From Candidatus Falkowbacteria bacterium RIFOXYC2_FULL_48_21 (GTDB lineage: Bacteria > Patescibacteriota > Patescibacteriia > UBA11705 > JABHMO01), in the NCBI GenBank assembly GCA_001778275.1, contig MFGM01000073.1, positions 1 through 8,082 on the forward strand: a stretch of DNA of 8,082 nucleotides, given 5' to 3'. The number at the start of each line of letters is the position of its first letter. The first letter of the stretch is position 1. A program made the translations under genes and the position numbers. The notes beneath the pieces were generated by a model. That model did not search any database and was not told the DNA's origin. It saw only the letters and a list, made by a program, of their open reading frames with translations. Below are positions 1-5,030 of this stretch, piece by piece.

Positions 1-212
1 GAATTGACGATCTGCTCGCAAAAGCGATTCAATATGACGGTAGCATGGCGAGCCATCCGAGCCTATTCAGTTATTTGGCCATCAATTGTGGCGAAGCGAA
101 AGTGAAAGCCATCATGACGGACTTTGGCTTTGACCACGCCTTGCTCAACATGACGCAACGCTGGCCGAACACGGACTTTCCCAACAATTTGCATACGCCC
201 GGGTGTCTTTGA
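1..212 (+). CDS. 3' end of an unrecognised protein gene (5' truncated by window edge)
   Basis: An open frame enters from the left edge (first full codon at 3) and ends at TGA 210-212, giving about 69 residues. The visible part starts IDDLLAKAIQYDGSMASHP, contains a Phe/Asp-rich stretch (MTDFGFDHALLN) and ends NNLHTPGCL. I do not recognise the family, and the short tail shows no membrane segment or catalytic motif. It looks coding because the reading frame is clean, the composition resembles the neighbouring genes, and a good promoter for the next gene starts directly after its stop. Function unknown; the rest of the gene lies outside the window. Confidence 0.6.
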   Translation, partial: IDDLLAKAIQYDGSMASHPSLFSYLAINCGEAKVKAIMTDFGFDHALLNMTQRWPNTDFPNNLHTPGCL

Positions 213-219
213 GAAACAC

Positions 220-248
220 TTGCCAAAAAATTAATTCCATGATATCAT
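220..248 (+). promoter_or_regulatory. Sigma70-type promoter P1 for rpmE
   Basis: The -35 box TTGCCA (220-225) and the -10 box TATCAT (243-248) each match the consensus at 5 of 6 positions and are separated by exactly 17 nt. The -10 box overlaps a perfect 10-nt palindrome, ATGATATCAT (239-248). Transcription would start near 255, giving an rpmE leader of roughly 118 nt that contains the inverted repeat at 277-356. This is a sequence prediction only. Confidence 0.55.
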
Positions 249-276
249 TCTTTTGTATTTCAAACAGTTAAATCAC

Positions 277-356
277 AAGGAGATAAAGGCGCTAGAGGAG
301 ATAGGCTAAAGACGTAAATCTGATTCCATAATCTCCTTCATCCCCTTTATCCCCTC
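277..356 (+). repeat. Imperfect inverted repeat in the rpmE leader
   Basis: The left arm 277-302 is purine rich and built on two GGAGAT words. The right arm 331-356 is pyrimidine rich. Over 26 positions the left arm matches the reverse complement of the right arm at 20, with a 28-nt loop. As RNA this would be a long interrupted hairpin ending about 17 nt before the rpmE start codon. It has no U-tract, so it does not look like a terminator. It could be a leader structure for feedback control or a DNA operator beside the proximal -10 box; the sequence does not decide. Confidence 0.5.
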
Positions 357-358
357 GT

Positions 359-364
359 TATAAT
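359..364 (+). promoter_or_regulatory. Consensus TATAAT box just upstream of the rpmE start (possible promoter P2)
   Basis: A perfect TATAAT lies at 359-364, 9 nt before the rpmE ATG at 374. Used as a -10 box, it would start transcription at about 371 and make an almost leaderless mRNA, which fits the absence of any SD for rpmE. Against it, the -35 region at 17 nt spacing (CTTCAT, 336-341) is poor. It may simply be A/T-rich leader sequence. Confidence 0.3.
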
Positions 365-373
365 AAATTTCAT

Positions 374-643
374 ATGAAAAAGGATATTCATCCCAAATAC
401 CACCAGGATACCAAGGTCACCTGCGTTTGCGGCAATGAATTCACCACCGGATCCACCCGAGAAGAAATTAAAGTCGAGCTTTGCCACATGTGCCATCCTT
501 TCTACACCGGCAAACAAAAGCTCGTGGACACCGCTCGCCGCGTGGAGAAATTCCAAGAAAAAATCGCCAAGACGACCGCCGCCGCGCAAACTCGCAAAGG
601 CAAGAAAGCCAAAAAAGCCAAGGCCGCCAAATCAGACAAATAG
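374..643 (+). CDS. rpmE: 50S ribosomal protein bL31 (zinc-binding type)
   Basis: This is a component of the large ribosomal subunit; in known structures bL31 bridges the central protuberance and the small-subunit head. The 89-residue product starts MKKDIHPKYH, as the family does. It carries the four zinc-ligand cysteines of the C+ type: C17 and C19 (CVC) and C37 and C40 (CHMC), followed by the family HPFYTGKQKLVDT segment. About residues 61-89 form a Lys/Ala-rich tail (KGKKAKKAKAAK) that makes it longer than the roughly 70 residues usual in the family; such a basic tail would be disordered or bind RNA. The ATG at 374 is the only sensible start, and no SD precedes it. It heads the rpmE-prfA-prmC block, and its transcript can end at the hairpin 651-693. 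Identification is secure. Confidence 0.96.
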   Translation: MKKDIHPKYHQDTKVTCVCGNEFTTGSTREEIKVELCHMCHPFYTGKQKLVDTARRVEKFQEKIAKTTAAAQTRKGKKAKKAKAAKSDK

Positions 644-650
644 CTACTTC

Positions 651-693
651 AAAGCCGCTCGCGTTTTGGATTTCCAAAAATGGGCGGTTTTTT
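651..693 (+). terminator. Rho-independent terminator after rpmE
   Basis: It begins 7 nt after the rpmE stop. An outer stem CCGC (655-658)/GCGG (684-687) encloses a strong inner hairpin TTTTGGA (664-670)/TCCAAAA (673-679). AAAG (651-654) can extend the stem into the following run of T (688-693). Together these form a two-part stem with a U-tract on the + strand. Confidence 0.7.
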
Positions 694-699
694 GATAGG

Positions 700-803
700 G
701 TACAGATGTACAGATTAAAGGTACAGATAATACAGATTGGCTAACAGGTAAGGCTCATTTGTTGAATCTGTACAATCTGTATTGTTATCTGTACATCTGT
801 AAC
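700..803 (+). repeat. Symmetric array of eight TACAGAT/ATCTGTA heptamers forming a long inverted repeat upstream of prfA
   Basis: The left arm (700-738) has four TACAGAT copies at 701, 709, 722 and 731. The right arm (765-803) has four reverse-complement copies, ATCTGTA, at 766, 775, 787 and 795. Starts on the left are spaced 8, 13 and 9 nt; read inward from the outer end, the right arm gives 8, 12 and 9, so the array is nearly mirror-symmetric about a 26-nt centre. As RNA it would be a stem of almost 39 bp ending 9 nt before the prfA ATG at 813. I see no flanking target-site duplication and no transposase. It could act on DNA (paired operator sites) or as an RNA hairpin controlling prfA; its role is unknown. 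Confidence 0.75.
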
Positions 804-812
804 AACAATTTT

Positions 813-1865
813 ATGCTAGACAAAATCTCGAAAATTAAAAGTCGTTTCTCGGAGCTTGAAAAAAAACTGCAAGACCCCGCGGTTTTGAATAACCAAAAAG
901 AAGTGGCCGCCCTTTCGAGCGAACGAGCGGAAATGGAAGACCTGATCCGACTGATCGGCGAATACGAAAAATTGAGCGGCGACTTGGCGCAAGCGCAAGA
1001 CACGGCCAAGACCGAGGATGCCGCGCTCGCTGAACTGGCCAAAAACGAAATCGCCGTTCTCACGCCGCGCTTAACGGAAGTGGAAAAACATTTAAAACAA
1101 GAACTGATGCCAAAGGATCCGAACGACAAAAAAGACGTGATCGTGGAAATTCGCGCCGGCACCGGCGGTGATGAGTCTGCATTGTTCGCGGCGGAACTTT
1201 ATCGGATGTATTCCAAGTTCGCCGAATCAAGAAAGTGGAAAAACCACATCTTGTATTCCAACCAAATCGGTATCGGCGGCTTCAAAGAAATAATCTTTGA
1301 AGTAACCGGTAAAAACGTTTTCGGTTTCCTTAAATACGAACGCGGCACGCACCGTGTCCAGCGCGTGCCGGAAACAGAAAAGGCCGACCGCGTGCACACC
1401 TCGACCGTCACGGTTGCCATCATGCCCCAGGTCGAAGAAGTAGATGTCAAGATCGAACCGAAAGATTTAAAAGTCGACACCTTTTGCGCCGGTGGACATG
1501 GCGGACAAAGCGTTAACACGACTTATTCCGCCGTGCGCATCACGCACTTGCCGACGAACACCGTCGTCTCGTGCCAGGACGAAAGATCACAACAACAAAA
1601 TCGCGAAAAAGCCATGCGCGTCATGCGTTCGCGTTTATACGAGTTGGAAATGGAAAAACAACACGCCGCGCTCGGCGCCGATCGCAACGCCCAAATCGGC
1701 TCGGGCGACCGGTCGGAAAAAATCCGCACTTACAACTTTCCGCAAGACCGCATCACTGATCATCGCATCAAAGAAAGCTGGAACAATATTTCCACCATTA
1801 TGGACGGCCGGCTGGATCCTCTGATTGACGCGCTGAAAGAAGCGACATTCAAGTTACAAAAATAA
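813..1865 (+). CDS. prfA: Peptide chain release factor 1 (RF1)
   Basis: RF1 recognises UAA and UAG in the ribosomal A site and triggers hydrolysis of peptidyl-tRNA. The 350-residue product (E. coli RF1 has about 360) has a helical N-terminal domain (about 1-100), the GTGGDESALFAAEL segment (116-129), the stop-codon-reading tripeptide P-E-T at 186-188 (RF1-type P-x-T, not the SPF of RF2) within HRVQRVPETEKADRVHTS, and the catalytic GGQ at 230-232. The frame is also open further upstream to a TTG at 759, but that start would translate the palindromic array as protein. The ATG at 813 gives the family N-terminus MLDKISKIKSRF and is preferred. No SD is visible. prmC follows after 2 nt. Because rpmE is closed by a terminator, prfA needs read-through or a promoter inside 694-812 that I could not identify convincingly. 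Confidence 0.96.
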   Translation: MLDKISKIKSRFSELEKKLQDPAVLNNQKEVAALSSERAEMEDLIRLIGEYEKLSGDLAQAQDTAKTEDAALAELAKNEIAVLTPRLTEVEKHLKQELMPKDPNDKKDVIVEIRAGTGGDESALFAAELYRMYSKFAESRKWKNHILYSNQIGIGGFKEIIFEVTGKNVFGFLKYERGTHRVQRVPETEKADRVHTSTVTVAIMPQVEEVDVKIEPKDLKVDTFCAGGHGGQSVNTTYSAVRITHLPTNTVVSCQDERSQQQNREKAMRVMRSRLYELEMEKQHAALGADRNAQIGSGDRSEKIRTYNFPQDRITDHRIKESWNNISTIMDGRLDPLIDALKEATFKLQK

Positions 1866-1867
1866 TC

Positions 1868-2734
1868 ATGCCCCGCACCATTCAACAATCGCTGCGCGCC
1901 GGCGGGCGAAAACTGCAAGTGGCCGGAATTAAATCCGCGACGCTTGACGCCACGGTGATTATTGGGTTTGTTTTGCAAAAATCAAAAGAGTACCTCTTTG
2001 CTCATCCGGAAAACTTTGTCCTGCCGGACCAAACGCGAGCAATAAACAAACGACTGTCCCGCCGCGCGCTCGGCTGCCCGGTGGCATACTTAACAAATCA
2101 AAAAGAATTTTTCGGGCTGGATTTTTTTGTTGACAAACGCGTGCTCATCCCCCGCCCCAAAACCGAGCTGCTCGTTGAAGAAACGCTAAACATTATCTCC
2201 GCCAACTTCAAAAATCAGCGCGTGAACGTCGCCGACATCGGCACCGGCTCCGGCTGCCTCGCCATCACGCTCGCCAAGCGAGCGCCGAACGCCCGGCTGT
2301 TCGCCGTTGACGTTTCCGCTCGCGCGTTATCCGTCGCCAAGCGTAACGCAAAACTCCACGGCGTAACAAAAAAAATAAATTTCTACCGCGGTGATTTATT
2401 ATTGCCTCTCAGAAATAAAAGGCTTGATATCGTTATTGCCAATCTTCCTTACCTCCGACCGAACCAAATCAAAGGCGACATCCGCTTTGAGCCGCGCCGC
2501 GCGCTGGTCGGCGGTCATGACGGCTTGAAACTTTTGAAAAAACTTTTTCAGCAAATCACCAAATTGAAATATCCACCGCCCTTTCTCATTCTTGAAATTG
2601 ACCGTAGCCAAATGATAGCCGTTAGACGCTTGGCAAAAAAACTTCTACCAAAAACGGTTTCGCCGATTATCCGCCAAACGGCCTTTCCCTTGTTAAAGAA
2701 CGCGCCATTTAAAAAACGAACGGCCAAGTGCTGA
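1868..2734 (+). CDS. prmC: Release factor glutamine N5-methyltransferase PrmC (HemK family)
   Basis: PrmC uses S-adenosylmethionine to methylate the glutamine of the release-factor GGQ motif, so its substrate is encoded immediately upstream. The 288-residue product (usual length about 270-290) has an N-terminal helical substrate-binding domain (about 1-85) with PVAYLTNQKEFFGLDF (71-86), the linker motif IPRPKTELLVE (94-104), and a Rossmann methyltransferase domain with motif I DIGTGSG (123-129), an acidic residue after strand 2 (AVD, 146-148), motif IV NLPY (192-195) and FEPRRAL (207-213). Motif IV is normally NPPY; here the first proline is leucine, while the catalytic Asn and the last Pro-Tyr remain. 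The start ATG lies 2 nt after the prfA stop, indicating one operon and probable coupling. The C-terminus is basic (FKKRTAKC). The family call is strong. Confidence 0.93.
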   Translation: MPRTIQQSLRAGGRKLQVAGIKSATLDATVIIGFVLQKSKEYLFAHPENFVLPDQTRAINKRLSRRALGCPVAYLTNQKEFFGLDFFVDKRVLIPRPKTELLVEETLNIISANFKNQRVNVADIGTGSGCLAITLAKRAPNARLFAVDVSARALSVAKRNAKLHGVTKKINFYRGDLLLPLRNKRLDIVIANLPYLRPNQIKGDIRFEPRRALVGGHDGLKLLKKLFQQITKLKYPPPFLILEIDRSQMIAVRRLAKKLLPKTVSPIIRQTAFPLLKNAPFKKRTAKC

Positions 2735-2748
2735 TCGTTTTTATTTTA

Positions 2749-2781
2749 AAACGTCCCGCGTTGGCAGGACGTCTATTTTTT
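2749..2781 (+). terminator. Bidirectional terminator between convergent prmC and the 113-residue gene
   Basis: Stem arms ACGTCC (2751-2756) and GGACGT (2767-2772) flank a 10-nt loop. On the + strand a T-rich run follows (2774-2781). On the - strand the stem is followed by TTTTAAAATAAAAA. The position between two converging genes fits a shared terminator. Confidence 0.65.
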
Positions 2782-3122
2782 CATTTGGCGAAGCAATCTT
2801 TCGCCAACTCTGAAACCCTTGCAACCACAAACACTTCCACCCCATCGGTTCGAATTCGCCAGTCCCCCGTTTTTAACAGCCTGGACATTACTTCTTCCAC
2901 CGATGTTCCGTTGGCGAAGTAATAACGCAAGAACGATTCATTCAAACTGGGTTCGCCGTCCCGCGGCAAGAGCCGAACAAGCCCGACGCGGCCGGCGGCC
3001 GCTTCTTCGGTTTCCGCGGAAACCACCCCTTTCGTGGCGCACGTTTCAAGCAAGATGTTGATAATCCTTTTGCCCGGGTCTCCAAGCAACTTGGCACGAA
3101 ACCGTTTCACTTCAAAAATCAT
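2781..3122 (-). CDS. Hypothetical protein, 113 residues, second gene of a two-gene unit
   Basis: I do not recognise this family. The product is soluble-looking, with no membrane segment or signal peptide. The N-terminal half (MIFEVKRFRAKLLGDPGKR) is basic, followed by a likely helix (IINILLETCATKG) and an Ala/Glu-rich stretch. The C-terminal half, FLRYYFANGTSVEEVMSRLL then WRIRTDGVEVFVVARV, reads as helix-helix-strand. The start is well supported: an AGGAGGTG SD (3128-3135) precedes the ATG at 3122 at good spacing. The ATG overlaps the stop of the upstream small membrane gene by 4 nt (ATGA), so the two are probably translationally coupled. Such coupling suggests a membrane/cytosol pair, but no function can be assigned. 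It ends at the bidirectional terminator. Confidence 0.72.
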   Translation of the reverse strand: MIFEVKRFRAKLLGDPGKRIINILLETCATKGVVSAETEEAAAGRVGLVRLLPRDGEPSLNESFLRYYFANGTSVEEVMSRLLKTGDWRIRTDGVEVFVVARVSELAKDCFAK

Positions 3123-3307
3123 GATTGCACCTCCTCTTTCTTATTAATGTCGTATTCCGTTATGGCCGAAGAAATCATATAAAGGAACCAAACCACAATG
3201 AGCATCGGCAACCATGCCGTGGTCACGACCAGCAAGCGCAAAACCGCCTGCCGCCAACCATCCCCTTCGCGCAAAAGCAACGTGATTGCAATCAAAAGAC
3301 CAATCAT
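3119..3307 (-). CDS. Small two-pass membrane protein, possibly N-terminally interrupted by an amber codon
   Basis: Family not recognised. From the ATG at 3307 the product has 62 residues: a first hydrophobic stretch MIGLLIAITLLL (1-12), a short charged loop (REGDGWRQAV), a second membrane segment (about 23-46, LRLLVVTTAWLPMLIVVWFL) and a charged tail DINKKEEVQS. The first segment is short for a membrane helix. The same frame extends upstream through PLIYL, which would complete it, to an ATG at 3331 placed ideally after an AGGAGGGG SD, but codon 3 of that longer frame is TAG (3323-3325). So either translation really starts at 3307 without an SD, or the gene carries a recent or assembly-level nonsense change (TGG or CAG to TAG). 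The 4-nt overlap with the next gene is intact. Confidence 0.58.
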   Translation of the reverse strand: MIGLLIAITLLLREGDGWRQAVLRLLVVTTAWLPMLIVVWFLYMISSAITEYDINKKEEVQS

Positions 3308-3334
3308 CAGGTAAATGAGCGGCTATTCCATTTT

Positions 3335-3342
3335 CCCCTCCT
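3335..3342 (-). promoter_or_regulatory. Strong SD in front of ATG 3331, which runs into TAG after two codons
   Basis: On the - strand AGGAGGGG is followed by AAA and then ATG (3331-3329), an ideal ribosome-binding arrangement. The reading frame is ATG-GAA-TAG and then continues, in the same frame, into the small membrane protein. In this window only this site and the one for the gene at 3122 are strong SDs. Confidence 0.7.
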
Positions 3343-3355
3343 GTTAAACAATTTC

Positions 3356-3384
3356 ATTTTAGTTAAAACGACCAATAAAGTCAA
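3356..3384 (-). promoter_or_regulatory. Sigma70-type promoter for the small two-gene unit
   Basis: On the - strand TTGACT (3384-3379) and TAAAAT (3361-3356) are separated by 17 nt; each box matches the consensus at 5 of 6 positions. Transcription would start near 3349, leaving a leader of about 18 nt that holds the SD at 3335-3342. The -35 box begins 2 nt past the stop codon of the upstream gene (3387), and no terminator is seen between them. Confidence 0.65.
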
Positions 3385-3386
3385 GA

Positions 3387-3878
3387 CTATTTTATCACAA
3401 TCAAATCACTATAATCTTTCTGAATTTGCTCTTTCAACGCCGCCGCTTTCGCCACTCCGGCCAAATCAACCTTGGCGCAATATTCGACTGGCTCGCTCAC
3501 CAACATCACTTCCCGCCCTTGCATCTCCGGAAACTTGGCCAGAAAGTTGTTGATTGACGGCAACGCCTGCGCACCGGCAAAATCACAAAATGAACGCTTG
3601 AAATATATAAACAAATCCCCGGTTTCCGCCGCTGCGCCGCCTGAACTAATTTTTTGTTCACTTGGCGCTTTTACCGCCTGATTTTCCGGCTGAATATATT
3701 TATTGTACACCTGATTCATCGACTGATCATACCATGATGTATCCGTGTAAACGGATAAATCAAATTTCGGCGGCTCGGTCAAGTTTTCGCCATGCAAACT
3801 GCGCCAAGCGTAAACCAACAATCCGCCGCCAAAAATCACCAGGATCATGATGCCCAAATATTTTTTTAGATTATTCAT
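3387..3878 (-). CDS. Hypothetical single-pass membrane-anchored protein, 163 residues
   Basis: Family not recognised. A positively charged start (MNNLKKYLG) and one hydrophobic segment (about 8-24, LGIMILVIFGGGLLVYA) indicate N-terminal membrane anchoring with the rest outside. After a polar linker (about 30-85, ending in an Ala/Gly-rich stretch) comes a compact domain from GDLFIYFKRSFCDF (88-100) to the C-terminus, with two cysteines (C98 and C134) that could pair, and a helical Ala/Lys segment (about 139-155). Its ATG overlaps the stop of the DUF3048 gene by 8 nt, so it is probably coupled to that gene and may act with it at the cell surface. A weak SD-like GAAGTG precedes the start. It ends with TAG. 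Confidence 0.75.
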   Translation of the reverse strand: MNNLKKYLGIMILVIFGGGLLVYAWRSLHGENLTEPPKFDLSVYTDTSWYDQSMNQVYNKYIQPENQAVKAPSEQKISSGGAAAETGDLFIYFKRSFCDFAGAQALPSINNFLAKFPEMQGREVMLVSEPVEYCAKVDLAGVAKAAALKEQIQKDYSDLIVIK

Positions 3879-4896
3879 ATTTCACTTCGATCCATGTCGC
3901 GCCGGCGTTAAATCGGATTTCATCGCCCCGGTCGTTGAAAAAGCGCGTGCGCTCATTTAACGTATTTCGCCGCCATTTGCCCGAAAACATTTTACCATCC
4001 AGAAAAATCTCCGCCGCACCGTTGCCCAAGGTTTGCACGTCAAGCCGACCATAGTCATCAATCACTTTGCTTTTGACGTGCATGACGGCCACATTCTTCG
4101 CGCGGATGATCTTGCCAACCGAATCAACGTGCGCGTGACCGGACTGTAAACGAACGTATTCGTTTTGATCCTTTTCGTATCGCCACTCCACGGCATACGC
4201 CGGTGTCAAAAAATCAACCTTGATCGATTCGACATCGCCGCGTTCCGCGAGCGCGGCGTCCGGCTTGAACAACCACGTCTCGAAATCTCCGGCCAAAGTC
4301 CAGGCCATGTCGGCCGCCGCTCGACTGATGAAATCAAACGAAGTGTAAACATTGTGTGGCGGTGTCCGAGTGGATGAACGCCAAAAATATTTTCCATTGA
4401 AAAATTCATTCAAATCATATTTATAAGCGGCCAGCTGCTTGAGCGCCGCATCACTGCCGCCCACGTGGGCATAGGGCGCACCAAATTCTTTCGCCCAATC
4501 CACATAAAACGGTCGCGCCGATCTGACCGGCCCGATTTTTTCAACTTTTCTGTCCGCGGAAAAAATCGCGAGAAAGCGCGTAATCGGCGCCTCGACTATC
4601 GCTTCATAAACCAAACTGGCGTCAGCAATCCCGCTTTGTGGCCGCGCCTCACTATGATTCTCAATCATCACGGCGTAAACGCCCGGTTCGCTCTCACCAT
4701 CATAACAAAGACCGTCGATTTTTTTTATTTTTTCACATACAACGATTTTTTCGGCCAGCGTTTGCTTGATTTTTTCCTGCAACGCCGCTTGTTCCGCCTG
4801 CCATTTTTGCCAACAGACAAAACCGCCGCCGACAGCAACAAGCAGCACCACCGCACCGACGAGGACTGACTGTAAAATATATTTTTCCTTTTTCAT
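3871..4896 (-). CDS. DUF3048 (YerB-like) membrane-anchored extracytoplasmic protein
   Basis: The 341-residue product has a short basic N-terminus, a membrane anchor (about 8-28, without an obvious lipobox) and a coiled-coil-like Gln/Glu/Ala stretch (30-55). The DUF3048 N-terminal domain follows, with the hallmark VMIENHSEARPQSGI (76-90), ITRFLAIFS (105-113), IGPVRSARPFYVDWA (121-135), GGSDAALKQLA (146-156) and RTPPHNVYTS (177-186). From about residue 225 a C-terminal domain contains VMHVKSKVIDDYGR (271-284) and the GKWRRNTLNERTRFF segment (306-320). The family includes Bacillus YerB; its biochemical role is not established. Two cysteines (54 and 64) flank the start of the domain. The start is ATG 4896 without an SD; a TATAAA at 4927-4922 (- strand) could be its -10 box, but no good -35 is seen. 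It overlaps the following small membrane gene by 8 nt. Confidence 0.9.
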   Translation of the reverse strand: MKKEKYILQSVLVGAVVLLVAVGGGFVCWQKWQAEQAALQEKIKQTLAEKIVVCEKIKKIDGLCYDGESEPGVYAVMIENHSEARPQSGIADASLVYEAIVEAPITRFLAIFSADRKVEKIGPVRSARPFYVDWAKEFGAPYAHVGGSDAALKQLAAYKYDLNEFFNGKYFWRSSTRTPPHNVYTSFDFISRAAADMAWTLAGDFETWLFKPDAALAERGDVESIKVDFLTPAYAVEWRYEKDQNEYVRLQSGHAHVDSVGKIIRAKNVAVMHVKSKVIDDYGRLDVQTLGNGAAEIFLDGKMFSGKWRRNTLNERTRFFNDRGDEIRFNAGATWIEVKYE

Positions 4897-4980
4897 AATT
4901 TGCGCATACCCCGTAAAAATCTTTATACTTTGTCCTTGATGCTTATCTTTGCCCCTTGACCATTTTCCTTACTCCTAACT

Positions 4981-5013
4981 AAAAGCGCCCTATCGGAATA
5001 ATAGAGCACTTTT
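4981..5013 (-). terminator. Terminator downstream of rplY
   Basis: The arms 4981-4993 (AAAAGCGCCCTAT) and 5001-5013 (ATAGAGCACTTTT) form a 13-bp stem with two G-U pairs on the - strand RNA and a 7-nt loop. It lies 17 nt beyond the rplY stop and ends with TTTT. The + strand has a longer T-run after the stem (5010-5019) but no + strand gene reads into it here. Confidence 0.75.
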
Positions 5014-5030
5014 TCTTTTGAAGCAAATCA

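Noticed and set aside
213..373. tRNA, small RNA gene or riboswitch in the intergenic spaces
   Set aside because: No cloverleaf, T-loop (GTTCRA) pattern or known riboswitch core could be read in any gap; only the repeats and promoter-like elements listed.
700..803. CRISPR array or insertion element
   Set aside because: The repeats are 7 nt with 1-6 nt spacers and opposite orientation in the two halves; there are no cas genes, transposase or target-site duplication.
759..812. N-terminal extension of RF1 from a TTG at 759
   Set aside because: It would translate the palindromic heptamer array (LNLYNLYCYLYIC); the ATG at 813 gives the normal RF1 N-terminus and length.
1199..1519. Long antisense reading frames opposite prfA (also opposite rplY, rodA and the DUF3048 gene)
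   Set aside because: They follow codon structure of the real genes, have no recognisable protein features, no promoter or SD, and overlap secure genes completely.
4943..4963. Six-codon leader ORF (MVKGQR) with an AGGAG site upstream of the DUF3048 gene
   Set aside because: It is out of frame with the gene, ends 46 nt before it, and would need read-through of the rplY terminator to be transcribed; no attenuator pairing is seen.
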